The notes below the pieces were generated by a model, which did not search any database, was not told the DNA's origin, and saw nothing but the letters and a program-made list of their open reading frames with translations. The position numbers and the translations under genes were made by a program. 35,937 bases of DNA from an uncultured Bacteroidales bacterium (lineage in GTDB: Bacteria; Bacteroidota; Bacteroidia; Bacteroidales; F082): NCBI GenBank assembly GCA_905234645.1, contig CAJOIS010000025.1, positions 1 through 35,937 of the forward strand. Direction: 5' to 3'. Of the stretch, positions 1 to 8,885 are shown one piece after another. The first letter of the stretch is position 1; each line of letters begins with the position of its first letter.

Positions 1-3000
1 CATGCCCAGGTTGCCAGAGGCGACAACGTTGCCGGTCAGAGGTTCGATCTTCTTCCAGGTGTTGTCGTTGTAGGTGGCGTAGACGTAGCCGTCGGCGGCA
101 ATGCTGCCTCCGTAGACCGTCAGGCCGCTGTTCAGGCTCGTGCCGGCACCGGGTGCGTCGACGTCGTAGGTGATCCAGCCCGTCGGGTTGGTGCCACCGT
201 AGGCGTTGCAGCAGTAGGCGTCGTTGCCACGACCGTTGCCCGAAACAACAGGCAGCGGGTTGACCTCACCCGTGTTCACGGGAGCGATGCTGTTCATCCT
301 CACATAGTCGTCGGGAGTGTAGACAGTGCCCTTCGCACCATTGGTCAGCTCAACGTCGTCCAGGCACATGATGTACTGGTCGTAGCAGTTGAAGTGACGG
401 AAGGCGATGTACTTCTGGCCGGCATAGGCGCTCAGGTCAACAGTGTAGTTGTACCAGGTGCCCAGTCTGAGACCACGGCCGTCGCGTGAGGCGGGGCTGC
501 CAGCCTTGCCTTCGCTCTTGGCGGTCAGCGTCCACTCCTGAACCGAAGTCCAGTCGCTGGTGCCGTTGTCGGAGATGAACACGCCGAAGTGGTCGGCAGG
601 ATAGCTGGCGTCGCAGGCGGCAACCCAGAAGCTGAGTTGTGAACCGGCGGCCAGGGTCACCTGAGGCGAAACGAGGTATTCGTTCGGGTTCAGGGCACCC
701 ACACCGTTGATGTAGGAACCGCTGCAGACGGCGTTCGAACCGTTGTGGTACCAGTCAAGCGTCATGCCGGAATAGTACGTCCAGGTCGACGGGATGGCGC
801 TGGTGAGGCACCAGGTGTTGCCGTCGTTGTTGCCATCGATCACAGTCCATTCACCAAGGCCGTCTTCGAAGCCCTGAGTGAACGTGCTGGCACCCGTCGG
901 AGGAGGAGTCGGGCCAACGCCGCTGCCAGGATAATCCCAGCTGATGGTGTTGCCTTCAATGGTCGGGCCGTTGACGGTACCAACATAGTGGTCGCAAGGC
1001 TCGTATTGCCATTCAACTTGTTCGTACTCGCTCATGCCGGTGCTGTAGATGGCAGCGACCTTCACGATGTAGTGGTTACCTTCGACGAGTTCGTCGGTAG
1101 CCAACTGGCAGAACGGCTGGTCGGCAGGCGTGTTGTGGTTGAAGATAGGCTCGCCGTCGATGCTCGTGCACATGACCTTGAAGCCTTCGAGGTGACGCTC
1201 GGCAGTGACAGCGCGGCTGGCACCGAGAGAGACGGTCACATCGTCAACCAAGACAGCATACTGATCGTATGCCTCGTGGTGGAAGGCAATCCACACGTTC
1301 TGGCCAGCGTAGGCGCTCAGGTCAAGCGTTTGCAGCGACCAGTTGCCAAGACGGTTGAAGGGTTCTTCACCATCCCTGTTTTGGCCTCCATTGCCTCTAC
1401 GAGAACCACCATTGTTCCAAATGGCGGTGAAGTTGGAAGCGGTAGGCGTTGCAGCAGTGGAAACGCAAACTTCCATATAGTCAGGATATGAATCGACCTG
1501 CTGATCATGGTAGAAGCTCAGGCTAGCACCGTTTCCAATTGCATAGGCTTGAGGTGAAACGAGGTAGTCGTCGCAATCAAATGATTCATAGGTGTAGCTG
1601 TAGCTAATGTAAGAGCAACCTATGGCAAAGTTGTCCGAACCATTGGCACCATAACCTTCAACTCCGGTGTAAACATCCGAAGCGAGCTGCCAGCCATCAC
1701 CTTCACCATTGATGATGTTGGTCCAGCCTTCGAGGTCTTCTTCGAAATGATAGGTGAAGCTATCGCCACCAGTCGGATCATCCGGAATGACAACCTCCGG
1801 GCACGGAGCCTGAGGATCCCACATGGCCCAACCGGTACGGCTGACGTACAGGTTCTGGACAGTGCAGATGATCTCAGTCAACACATAGCGCAGGGCTGTG
1901 GGCTCCCAGATGGATTCTTCAACCTCGAGGGTGTAGTAGCCAGGCATCGACACCGTGACGAGATAGTCGCCCTTGCGGAAGCGCGGGAACACATAGTAAC
2001 CAGTCTGGTCGAGCGTGACACCCTCCTGAGGATGGTTGAACTCTTCGCCAGGATTCAGGTTGGTGAAGCTCACTTGGACGCCCTCCGGGCTGTCGGCGCT
2101 GTTCAGCACCACGTTCACGGAAACGCCGCCGTCGATGTACATGTCCTTGTCGATGCAGGGCGAGCACATGTTGTGCCACACGATCTCGCTCTCACGCTCC
2201 TCGAACGGATAGTCGATGCGCGGGTTGTTCGGGTTGTCGGCTTGGTTGCCAGAGTACACAGCGCTCACGCCATACTTGTACACGCCAACGGGCACTTGAG
2301 GCCACTGGACATCGAAGTAGGATGTGTCGGGACGCCACACGGTGGAGAGGAACGTGGTGTTCTCACTGTTGTAGGGACCGTCGTTGTAGCAGTCGGTACG
2401 GTAGATGTTGAAGTGGTGCAGGCTGCGGTTCTCTTCAACGGCCTTGCTCTTGCTGGCATCGCCAATCAGGATGTCGTCGACATCGAGATAGAACATGTCG
2501 GTGCAGTTGAAGTGACGGATGGCCACATAACCGGTCTGGCCGGCATAGGCGCTCAGGTCGACGGTATATTCATACCAGTTGCCTTGGGCGCGGCCGCTAC
2601 GCGTGTTGTGATAGACAGCCTTGCCTTCGCCGCCGCTCTTGGCGCTCATCGTCCACTGCTGGATCGTCGTGAAGGCGCTGGCGTTCGTGCCGTTGGTCGT
2701 CGAAACGGCCACACCGAAGTGCTCGGCGGCATAGCTGGCGTCTTGTGCGCAGGCATAGAACTTGAGGATGCCACCCAGTTGCACCTGAGGCGAAACGAGG
2801 TAGTTATCGGGAGTCAAGGCACCGGCGTTGTTGCTGTAGCTCTGTGAGAGCACGCAGTCGACGGAACCGTTGTTACCATAGCCTTCACCCATCAACTCGG
2901 TGGCGAGCATCCAGCTGTAGCCGTCGCCGTCAGCGTCGATGTCGGTCCAGCCTTGCATGCCGTTCTCGAAGTCGTAGGTGTTGCCTGCGACAGGAGGTTC

Positions 3001-6000
3001 GGGCAGCTTGTTGAATTGGATGTAGTCGATGTAGATGCAGTCGTCGTTGCTGTTGACGCTGCCGTCCTTCTGGTAGCTCCACTTGAAGGTGTGGGTACCC
3101 TCGGTGATGGCGAATTGCTTCTCACCCCAGTTGCCGGCACCAGTGTAGCTGCCTCTTTGCTCGCCGTCGATGTAGAAGTAGCCGAAGTCCCAGTTGTTCT
3201 CGCAGCTGGCCTTCACGAAGAAGCTCATGATGCCGTCGTTCGGGATGTCAACGGTCACGCTCAGGTCGCTCACCACATTGGCAACGCCGGCACCGCCGCT
3301 CTTCAGGCAGTAGGTACCTTCGTAAGGATTGTTAGTGGTGATGGTCCAAGGATACGAGCCGCTGTTGGTCCATTCGAAGTTGGTGTTGTCGAAGTCTTCG
3401 AAGTCCTCGATGAGGGCGGTGTAGAAGTTGAAGTCCCACCACACCTGCACGAGGCTGTCGCCTTCAACGCCTTCGACGTACATCGTCTGGGCGCAGACAT
3501 GGGCGGGAGCATAGAACACCTCGTCGAGGATGAAGTCGACGTGGTCGGTCTCTTCGTCGTAGACGACGTCGAAGGGCAACGCATGAGTCGTGCTGGCGGT
3601 CTGGTAGCCTTCCATCGATGCGATGGCGCTGTGGTATTCGCCGACGTGCACTTCACCTTCATAGTAACCTTGTGCGTTGGTGGTGAAGGTGTAGCTCTCA
3701 GGGTTACCGAACTCGTTCGTGCCTTGGATGATGACGGTCACGCCGCCGATCGGGGTGGTCTCGTCCTGCTCATACACGGTGCCGCTGACGGTGCCGTAGC
3801 CGCTCACGTGGACGAACACCGGGTTCGACATCGGGCTCTCGCCTTCGTCATAGACGGCGGTCACGTTGAACTGCTCCGGAACGTGCGGGACCATGTTGTA
3901 GTGGAACTCGGAGTTCGGGATCGTGTAGCTCGTCACAACCTGGTTGAACGGAGTCTCATAGTACAGCGAGTCGTTCCAGTAGATGCGGTAACGACGGTAA
4001 GTACGGTCTTGGATGGCGTTCCAAGTGAGGGTCACATCCTGTTCGGTCTCGAAGATGTAGGCATCGCCGGCGCCGTTGACCTGCAGGTTCTGCGGGACGT
4101 TGAGGCTGGTGGTGAAGCCGAAGACGGGACCAGAGGTCACGCACTCGTACTCAGTGCCCGGGTTGCTGCGCTGTTCGATGCGCCAGAAGTAGTTGGTGTT
4201 GTTCCACAGCTGGACGTAGTCGGTGATGCGCAGGGACTCTTGCAGGTCGCTGCTCCACTCGCTGATGTACGTGGCGGGATGCTCGGGCTCGTCTTCCGGA
4301 TAGTACGTGCTGCCGAACACGATACGCCATTCGTTGGCATAGTCGTTCAGTCTCCAGCGCAGCGTCAGGTTGGTGGACGGGATGTCGTAGGCGTTGTCCT
4401 CAGGATAGATGTTGGTAACAGCATCGATCGGGCAAGGAAGTTCCTCGAAGTTGATCGTCACCTCGAAGTCCTCGCAGGTGGAGGAGGCCACCAGGTAGTA
4501 GGTGCCAGCCAACACGTTCAAGCCGCGGATGACGGGACCGGCAGTGTAGACATGCTCGGGCTCATCAGGATTTTCGGGATCAACAGAAGCATCCTTCAGC
4601 TCGTAGATGCCGATGAGGTTCGGGCTCTGCTGCATGTCGCCAATGAAGCAGGTCTTGCCTTGGAAGTCGGCGACAGTGCAACCGCCGGTCGAACCGCCGT
4701 CGTAACCAGGAGTGGCGTTGAAGTTGAACACCGAGCCGTTCATCGTGTTGGTCGTGATGTTGTAGTCGTCAACATCGTTGGTGCCGTTGTTGAAGCAGTA
4801 GATGTGCTCCTCGCCGGCTTCGTCCATGTAGTAGGCAAGGTCGGAGGCGCTCGACGGGGCAGGGCCGGTGGTCACGATGGCACCCGTACGGTCGATGAGC
4901 GTCAGGTTGCCGCTCCAGTTGCCGATCACCCAGAAGCCGTCGCGGACGGGATCGTAGGTGATGCCGCGCTGGGCACCATAGGCGCTGGTGAAGGTGCTCA
5001 CCACGCTGTGGTTGGCCAAGTCGACGCAGTACACCGTGCTGCTGTTGGCAACGCCGTAGAAGTACTGGCCGTCGTAGGTCATGCCGCGCAGCGTGCCGCA
5101 ACCGGAGATGTTGAAGCCCTCGATCATGTTGCCCTCGAGGTCGTACTTGTAGAAGTTGTAGGCAGCGCTGCTATAGCCCCAGTTGGAGGTATAGAAGTTG
5201 TTGCCGTCGTAGGCAACGCCGTAGTGGCCGCCTTCAGGAGCCGTGAAGGTCATCATCAGGTCCCAAGGAGCACGATTTGTCATGACAGGAGTACCAGCAA
5301 CGAAAGGAGCGTTGTCTGCCGTCGGGTCGTTCGGACCGGCGATTTCGAAGCGGCCGCCATTGCTCTTGAACATGGTGTTGGCACGGTTGGTGCTGGAGGT
5401 CGTCAGAGTGTAGCTCTGAGTACCGGCGTTATAAGGATTGTTGTCTTGATAGGCGTAACCAGCAGCCTGGAAGCCCGGGTTGTGGTTGAACCACTGGATG
5501 GAGCTGCTCCAGCTGCCGTTGTTCATCTGGGTCATGACGAGCACGTTGCTGTGGCCGTCCCAGCTGAAGGTACCTTGGTTGAACACAAACTCGTTCCAGC
5601 CGACCACTTCTTGGAAGTTGCCTTGGTAGACCAGGGTCATGTTCGAGCCCAGAGGCGAGCTGGTGGCAACGGCGTTGTCGCTCACATTGGCCATCCAGAT
5701 GCTCACATTATTAATAGTGTAGTTATAGGTGCTCTCGCTGTACCAGCTGATGCTGTTCATCGGGGCGGTGTTGGCACCGGCCTCGGCCAGTTCGTCAGCG
5801 CCAAAGAGCTGGGTGCTGAGGGCATAGTTGTAGAGGTAGTACATCGGCAGGTAACCGCTCAGGTTAGTGCCGTTGCCCACTTGTGCCTGATAGGCAGGTT
5901 GGTTACCGCCAGTCGGGACGTTGCTCATCGGACGGCCGTCGTAGTAGTTGTCGGCCATCGGGCCACCTTCGCCGTTGAAGTCGGCACGATAGAGGGCAAC

Positions 6001-8604
6001 CTTACCGTTGAAGTCGTCTCTACCATTATCACACAGGGCATCGGTGACGCTGGCGTTCAGGATCATGTCGTGATCGAGGGTGAAGGTCATGACGGCATCG
6101 TAGCCTTCCGGAATATTGGGGAAGGGCAGCGTGTAGTTGTCATGCAGCTCGTAAGGCGCGTTGGGGTTGATTTCATCCCACATTTCGGAGGTCCACATGC
6201 TCCAAGGCTCACCAGCGGTGATGTTGGTGATAGGATAGGCAAGCTCGTACACATCCGGGCAGTAGGGCTGGTAAGGAGCGGCGATGATGGGATAGAGGTG
6301 CGTGCTGCGCTCGGTGGTGTTCACGGCGAGCAGGCTGTTGATCACCTCAGTGCTTTCCCAGTCGATGTTGGTGTTGATGTAGAGGTCGACACCCGGCAGA
6401 CCGGTAGCTTCAACGGTGAAGGGATACTCAGTGGTCTCTTCGTCCATGCTGAAGTAGCCGTTGTTGTGCAGGAAGTCGATCAGGACAACCTCAACGTCTT
6501 CTTCACCGTCGTTGTAGAGCTGGAAGTGATAAGGTTCCATCCAGGCGCCGTTAGGACGCTCGATGAGGAGGCGGTCGATGTTTTCGTATTGGTTCTCACC
6601 CACGCCATAGAGAGCATAGGTGTGGAGACCAGCTTCATAGGCATCCTCCGGGAAGAAGTCGATGGTGAAGAGGGTAGCAGTGTACTCTTCGATGAAGGAA
6701 TCCTCATGCCACATGTCAGAATCGCCGTTGAGGTAAGCCACGGTGCTGTTGGTGAAGCCGTAACCTTCGTTGGCGACCACTTCGAATTGCATGTAGTAGG
6801 CTCTGCCGTCCATTTCGGTGAAGTTCGGGTCGGGCTCAATCAAACGGGCCTGCTCTCTGGTCTCACCACGGCTAGGATAGTAGTAGTTCCAGTAGCTTTC
6901 AACGAGTTCGTAGTTGGCATCCTCGGGGACGTAGGTGTTGTCGGTGGGAGTGACGCCCCAAGTGGGAGCGACGAAGCCTTCGATTTCGATGGCGTCAACC
7001 ACTTCGTAGTCGGGACCACCTTCACCAGCATGGGTGATGTTGATGTAGTCGAGGGCAGTGCAGTAGCCGTAGCCGTCGTAGCTGCGGAAGCAGAAATAAT
7101 ACTCACCGGTGAGCGGGAGATCGAATTCGACTGTAGTCCAACCATCGTGCGTTGCATCCACCATCAGCCAAGTCCAAGGATCGGCCACTGCGCGATCGGA
7201 GCTGTAACCAACGGAAAGCTCGTTGACATCACCAGCCCAACTCGGGGTGCTAAAAGCGAAGCTGATGCTACCCGTGCCATTGAAGGTGTAGGCAGGTGAG
7301 TAGAGGTAGTCGTAGTCATAATAGCCATTGCCATCCACATAGAGGGCATAGTCGCCTTCGTAAGCGGGAGCATATCCATAGTAGTCTTCTGAGTCGACAT
7401 ACCAATCATTGTAGCTATCAGTCGTCCAACCTTCAGGAAGTTGGCCGTCTTCGAAGTCAATGATTTCGGTCACCAAGGAACCTCCTGCGGCGGTTGTGTA
7501 GTCGAAGGTGGTCTTGGGCAAGAAGCTGCGCTGGGCGGCGCTGATTTCACCAAGGCTGCTGTAGCTGTAACCTTGGACAGAAGCACCGTCCACGTTCTCA
7601 CCATACCAAGTGGATGTCACATAGGAACCCGTGACGGTGTTGTACACACCGACGAGCAGGTAGCCGCCGTTGTACTCGAAAGGCGTGGTGAAGTTGACAA
7701 CCATTTGGCCGTCAACGATGCTCAGGGCGCCTTCATAAACAACAGTGCCAGGGCCATAGAAAGCGTTGATGCTCATTTCGCTCACTTCTCTCAAGAAGAC
7801 CTGGAAGTTGGCGTTACCCCAGCTCACACTTGTTTGGGTGGCATAGAACGTCAGACCGTTGATGGTGCCACCGTTCATTGCGCTCAGTTCATCGGCGGGA
7901 TACACCATTTCGCACTTCAGGTAAGCATCGGCAAAGAAACCGTACACAGGCACGTTGCCGTTGGTAGCAGTGCCATCGTGCACAGTCAGCTCGGCCGGCT
8001 GGCCACCAGCAGAGGCAGTGATGTCGAACTGGACGCAGTTCTTCACCACCATCTGAGTGCCAGAGTAGCTCGTGGGAGCCGTGGCATCGTAGTTGGTGCC
8101 ATCGCTGTAGATGCGGATGGCTTGTTCGCCATTGGCATCGTACACGTATTTGTTAATGCTGCTCACATAGTCGCCGGTGTTGTCGTCAACGATGAGGCAG
8201 AGGTTGTCCGTACCATTGTACTCGAACGGAGTGTCCAAGGTAATGGTCGTCCAATCACCACTAGTGTAGGTCACATCGCCAGAGAAGACCATGTCAGCGG
8301 CCGTCGGGATTTCCCAATCGGATGTTCCGCTGAAAGCGGTCTTGGTCGTGTGGACCATGTACACTTGCAGGGTTCTGGTAACAGAACCTGCAGCGTAGAA
8401 GGCAAAGCTGTTAATGGTACCAGCCATGCCAATCTCATCGGCAGTATAAATCTGCTGCGTCAGAGAGTAGTTGTAGAACTCGTAAGTCGGGAGGTACGAG
8501 CTAGTGCTCGTTTGTCCGTCGCCGAGTTCCACAACATCCGCCTTCGCCACGCCGATAAAGGCGAGCAAAAGCGTCATCATCAAAGAAAATACTTTCTTTT
8601 TCAT
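1..8604 (-). CDS. Giant secreted adhesin with choice-of-anchor-J (cleaved adhesin) domains, 3' end outside window
   Basis: The frame is open from ATG 8604 to the left edge (2868 codons, no stop), so the C-terminus is missing. A signal peptide (about residues 1-22, ending VAKA) is followed by a repeated beta module at about 26-190, 202-370 and 905-1050 (marked by YxYSxTQQIY..ADEIG-like and PFEYNG segments). Choice-of-anchor-J/cleaved-adhesin domains lie at about 377-527, 1729-1865, 1874-2045, 2280-2464 and 2572-2755, with DFEDG..GW openings, DNYLVSPQ and VDLSAYAGQ. A propeller-like stretch is at 1124-1289, fibronectin-III-like segments at 1392-1600, and carboxypeptidase-regulatory-like domains at 1600-1668 and 2149-2232. 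This build resembles the hemagglutinin regions of Porphyromonas gingivalis gingipains and HagA. Export by T9SS with a C-terminal sorting domain beyond the window is an inference. It probably binds host or matrix protein, polysaccharide or other cells; the ligand cannot be read from the sequence. No protease active site was seen in the visible part. Confidence 0.9.
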   Translation of the reverse strand, partial: MKKKVFSLMMTLLLAFIGVAKADVVELGDGQTSTSSYLPTYEFYNYSLTQQIYTADEIGMAGTINSFAFYAAGSVTRTLQVYMVHTTKTAFSGTSDWEIPTAADMVFSGDVTYTSGDWTTITLDTPFEYNGTDNLCLIVDDNTGDYVSSINKYVYDANGEQAIRIYSDGTNYDATAPTSYSGTQMVVKNCVQFDITASAGGQPAELTVHDGTATNGNVPVYGFFADAYLKCEMVYPADELSAMNGGTINGLTFYATQTSVSWGNANFQVFLREVSEMSINAFYGPGTVVYEGALSIVDGQMVVNFTTPFEYNGGYLLVGVYNTVTGSYVTSTWYGENVDGASVQGYSYSSLGEISAAQRSFLPKTTFDYTTAAGGSLVTEIIDFEDGQLPEGWTTDSYNDWYVDSEDYYGYAPAYEGDYALYVDGNGYYDYDYLYSPAYTFNGTGSISFAFSTPSWAGDVNELSVGYSSDRAVADPWTWLMVDATHDGWTTVEFDLPLTGEYYFCFRSYDGYGYCTALDYINITHAGEGGPDYEVVDAIEIEGFVAPTWGVTPTDNTYVPEDANYELVESYWNYYYPSRGETREQARLIEPDPNFTEMDGRAYYMQFEVVANEGYGFTNSTVAYLNGDSDMWHEDSFIEEYTATLFTIDFFPEDAYEAGLHTYALYGVGENQYENIDRLLIERPNGAWMEPYHFQLYNDGEEDVEVVLIDFLHNNGYFSMDEETTEYPFTVEATGLPGVDLYINTNIDWESTEVINSLLAVNTTERSTHLYPIIAAPYQPYCPDVYELAYPITNITAGEPWSMWTSEMWDEINPNAPYELHDNYTLPFPNIPEGYDAVMTFTLDHDMILNASVTDALCDNGRDDFNGKVALYRADFNGEGGPMADNYYDGRPMSNVPTGGNQPAYQAQVGNGTNLSGYLPMYYLYNYALSTQLFGADELAEAGANTAPMNSISWYSESTYNYTINNVSIWMANVSDNAVATSSPLGSNMTLVYQGNFQEVVGWNEFVFNQGTFSWDGHSNVLVMTQMNNGSWSSSIQWFNHNPGFQAAGYAYQDNNPYNAGTQSYTLTTSSTNRANTMFKSNGGRFEIAGPNDPTADNAPFVAGTPVMTNRAPWDLMMTFTAPEGGHYGVAYDGNNFYTSNWGYSSAAYNFYKYDLEGNMIEGFNISGCGTLRGMTYDGQYFYGVANSSTVYCVDLANHSVVSTFTSAYGAQRGITYDPVRDGFWVIGNWSGNLTLIDRTGAIVTTGPAPSSASDLAYYMDEAGEEHIYCFNNGTNDVDDYNITTNTMNGSVFNFNATPGYDGGSTGGCTVADFQGKTCFIGDMQQSPNLIGIYELKDASVDPENPDEPEHVYTAGPVIRGLNVLAGTYYLVASSTCEDFEVTINFEELPCPIDAVTNIYPEDNAYDIPSTNLTLRWRLNDYANEWRIVFGSTYYPEDEPEHPATYISEWSSDLQESLRITDYVQLWNNTNYFWRIEQRSNPGTEYECVTSGPVFGFTTSLNVPQNLQVNGAGDAYIFETEQDVTLTWNAIQDRTYRRYRIYWNDSLYYETPFNQVVTSYTIPNSEFHYNMVPHVPEQFNVTAVYDEGESPMSNPVFVHVSGYGTVSGTVYEQDETTPIGGVTVIIQGTNEFGNPESYTFTTNAQGYYEGEVHVGEYHSAIASMEGYQTASTTHALPFDVVYDEETDHVDFILDEVFYAPAHVCAQTMYVEGVEGDSLVQVWWDFNFYTALIEDFEDFDNTNFEWTNSGSYPWTITTNNPYEGTYCLKSGGAGVANVVSDLSVTVDIPNDGIMSFFVKASCENNWDFGYFYIDGEQRGSYTGAGNWGEKQFAITEGTHTFKWSYQKDGSVNSNDDCIYIDYIQFNKLPEPPVAGNTYDFENGMQGWTDIDADGDGYSWMLATELMGEGYGNNGSVDCVLSQSYSNNAGALTPDNYLVSPQVQLGGILKFYACAQDASYAAEHFGVAVSTTNGTNASAFTTIQQWTMSAKSGGEGKAVYHNTRSGRAQGNWYEYTVDLSAYAGQTGYVAIRHFNCTDMFYLDVDDILIGDASKSKAVEENRSLHHFNIYRTDCYNDGPYNSENTTFLSTVWRPDTSYFDVQWPQVPVGVYKYGVSAVYSGNQADNPNNPRIDYPFEERESEIVWHNMCSPCIDKDMYIDGGVSVNVVLNSADSPEGVQVSFTNLNPGEEFNHPQEGVTLDQTGYYVFPRFRKGDYLVTVSMPGYYTLEVEESIWEPTALRYVLTEIICTVQNLYVSRTGWAMWDPQAPCPEVVIPDDPTGGDSFTYHFEEDLEGWTNIINGEGDGWQLASDVYTGVEGYGANGSDNFAIGCSYISYSYTYESFDCDDYLVSPQAYAIGNGASLSFYHDQQVDSYPDYMEVCVSTAATPTASNFTAIWNNGGSRRGNGGQNRDGEEPFNRLGNWSLQTLDLSAYAGQNVWIAFHHEAYDQYAVLVDDVTVSLGASRAVTAERHLEGFKVMCTSIDGEPIFNHNTPADQPFCQLATDELVEGNHYIVKVAAIYSTGMSEYEQVEWQYEPCDHYVGTVNGPTIEGNTISWDYPGSGVGPTPPPTGASTFTQGFEDGLGEWTVIDGNNDGNTWCLTSAIPSTWTYYSGMTLDWYHNGSNAVCSGSYINGVGALNPNEYLVSPQVTLAAGSQLSFWVAACDASYPADHFGVFISDNGTSDWTSVQEWTLTAKSEGKAGSPASRDGRGLRLGTWYNYTVDLSAYAGQKYIAFRHFNCYDQYIMCLDDVELTNGAKGTVYTPDDYVRMNSIAPVNTGEVNPLPVVSGNGRGNDAYCCNAYGGTNPTGWITYDVDAPGAGTSLNSGLTVYGGSIAADGYVYATYNDNTWKKIEPLTGNVVASGNLGM

Positions 8605-8837
8605 AATGAATTGAATTTGGTTAATAATTGAGTTAATTGATTGAATTGATTGATTTTAAATGTCTTTGTTTCGCGCTGATATACAACGAAATAGCCTCCG
8701 CTGTAAGGCACAACGGATGCAGCTGTTGCAAAGGTCGAATTAACCGGAAAAAGTTGGTAATTCATTTAAAAAACGCGTTTTTTACTAATTAGTTCACCTA
8801 TAAGACCTATAAATAAGGTATTACCCTTAGCGAGATT

Positions 8838-8854
8838 TTACCCTTTGAGGGTAA
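8838..8854. repeat. Small inverted repeat TTACCC-N5-GGGTAA upstream of the adhesin
   Basis: TTACCC (8838-8843) and GGGTAA (8849-8854) form a 6-bp stem with a 5-nt loop, and another direct TTACCC lies at 8821-8826. The site is between the end of the U32 gene and the adhesin start, in an AT-rich leader of about 280 bp. It is not followed by a T-run in the minus direction, so it is a poor terminator; a regulator-binding site for the adhesin promoter is possible. The rest of this gap has no recognisable gene. The best -7-like box on the minus strand is GACCTTTG (8736-8729), one mismatch from TAnnTTTG. Confidence 0.35.
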
Positions 8855-8885
8855 TATTTGTGGAATTGTAGGATAAAATGATGGT

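Noticed and set aside
2953..7299. Long open frame on the plus strand (1448 codons)
   Set aside because: It lies wholly opposite the adhesin in the same codon register, has low-complexity Val/Ala/Asp-rich sequence and no domain; the adhesin frame shows signal peptide and known domains.
7441..8631. Open frame of 396 codons on the plus strand
   Set aside because: Antisense to the adhesin N-terminus; same kind of Val/His-rich sequence as other shadows.
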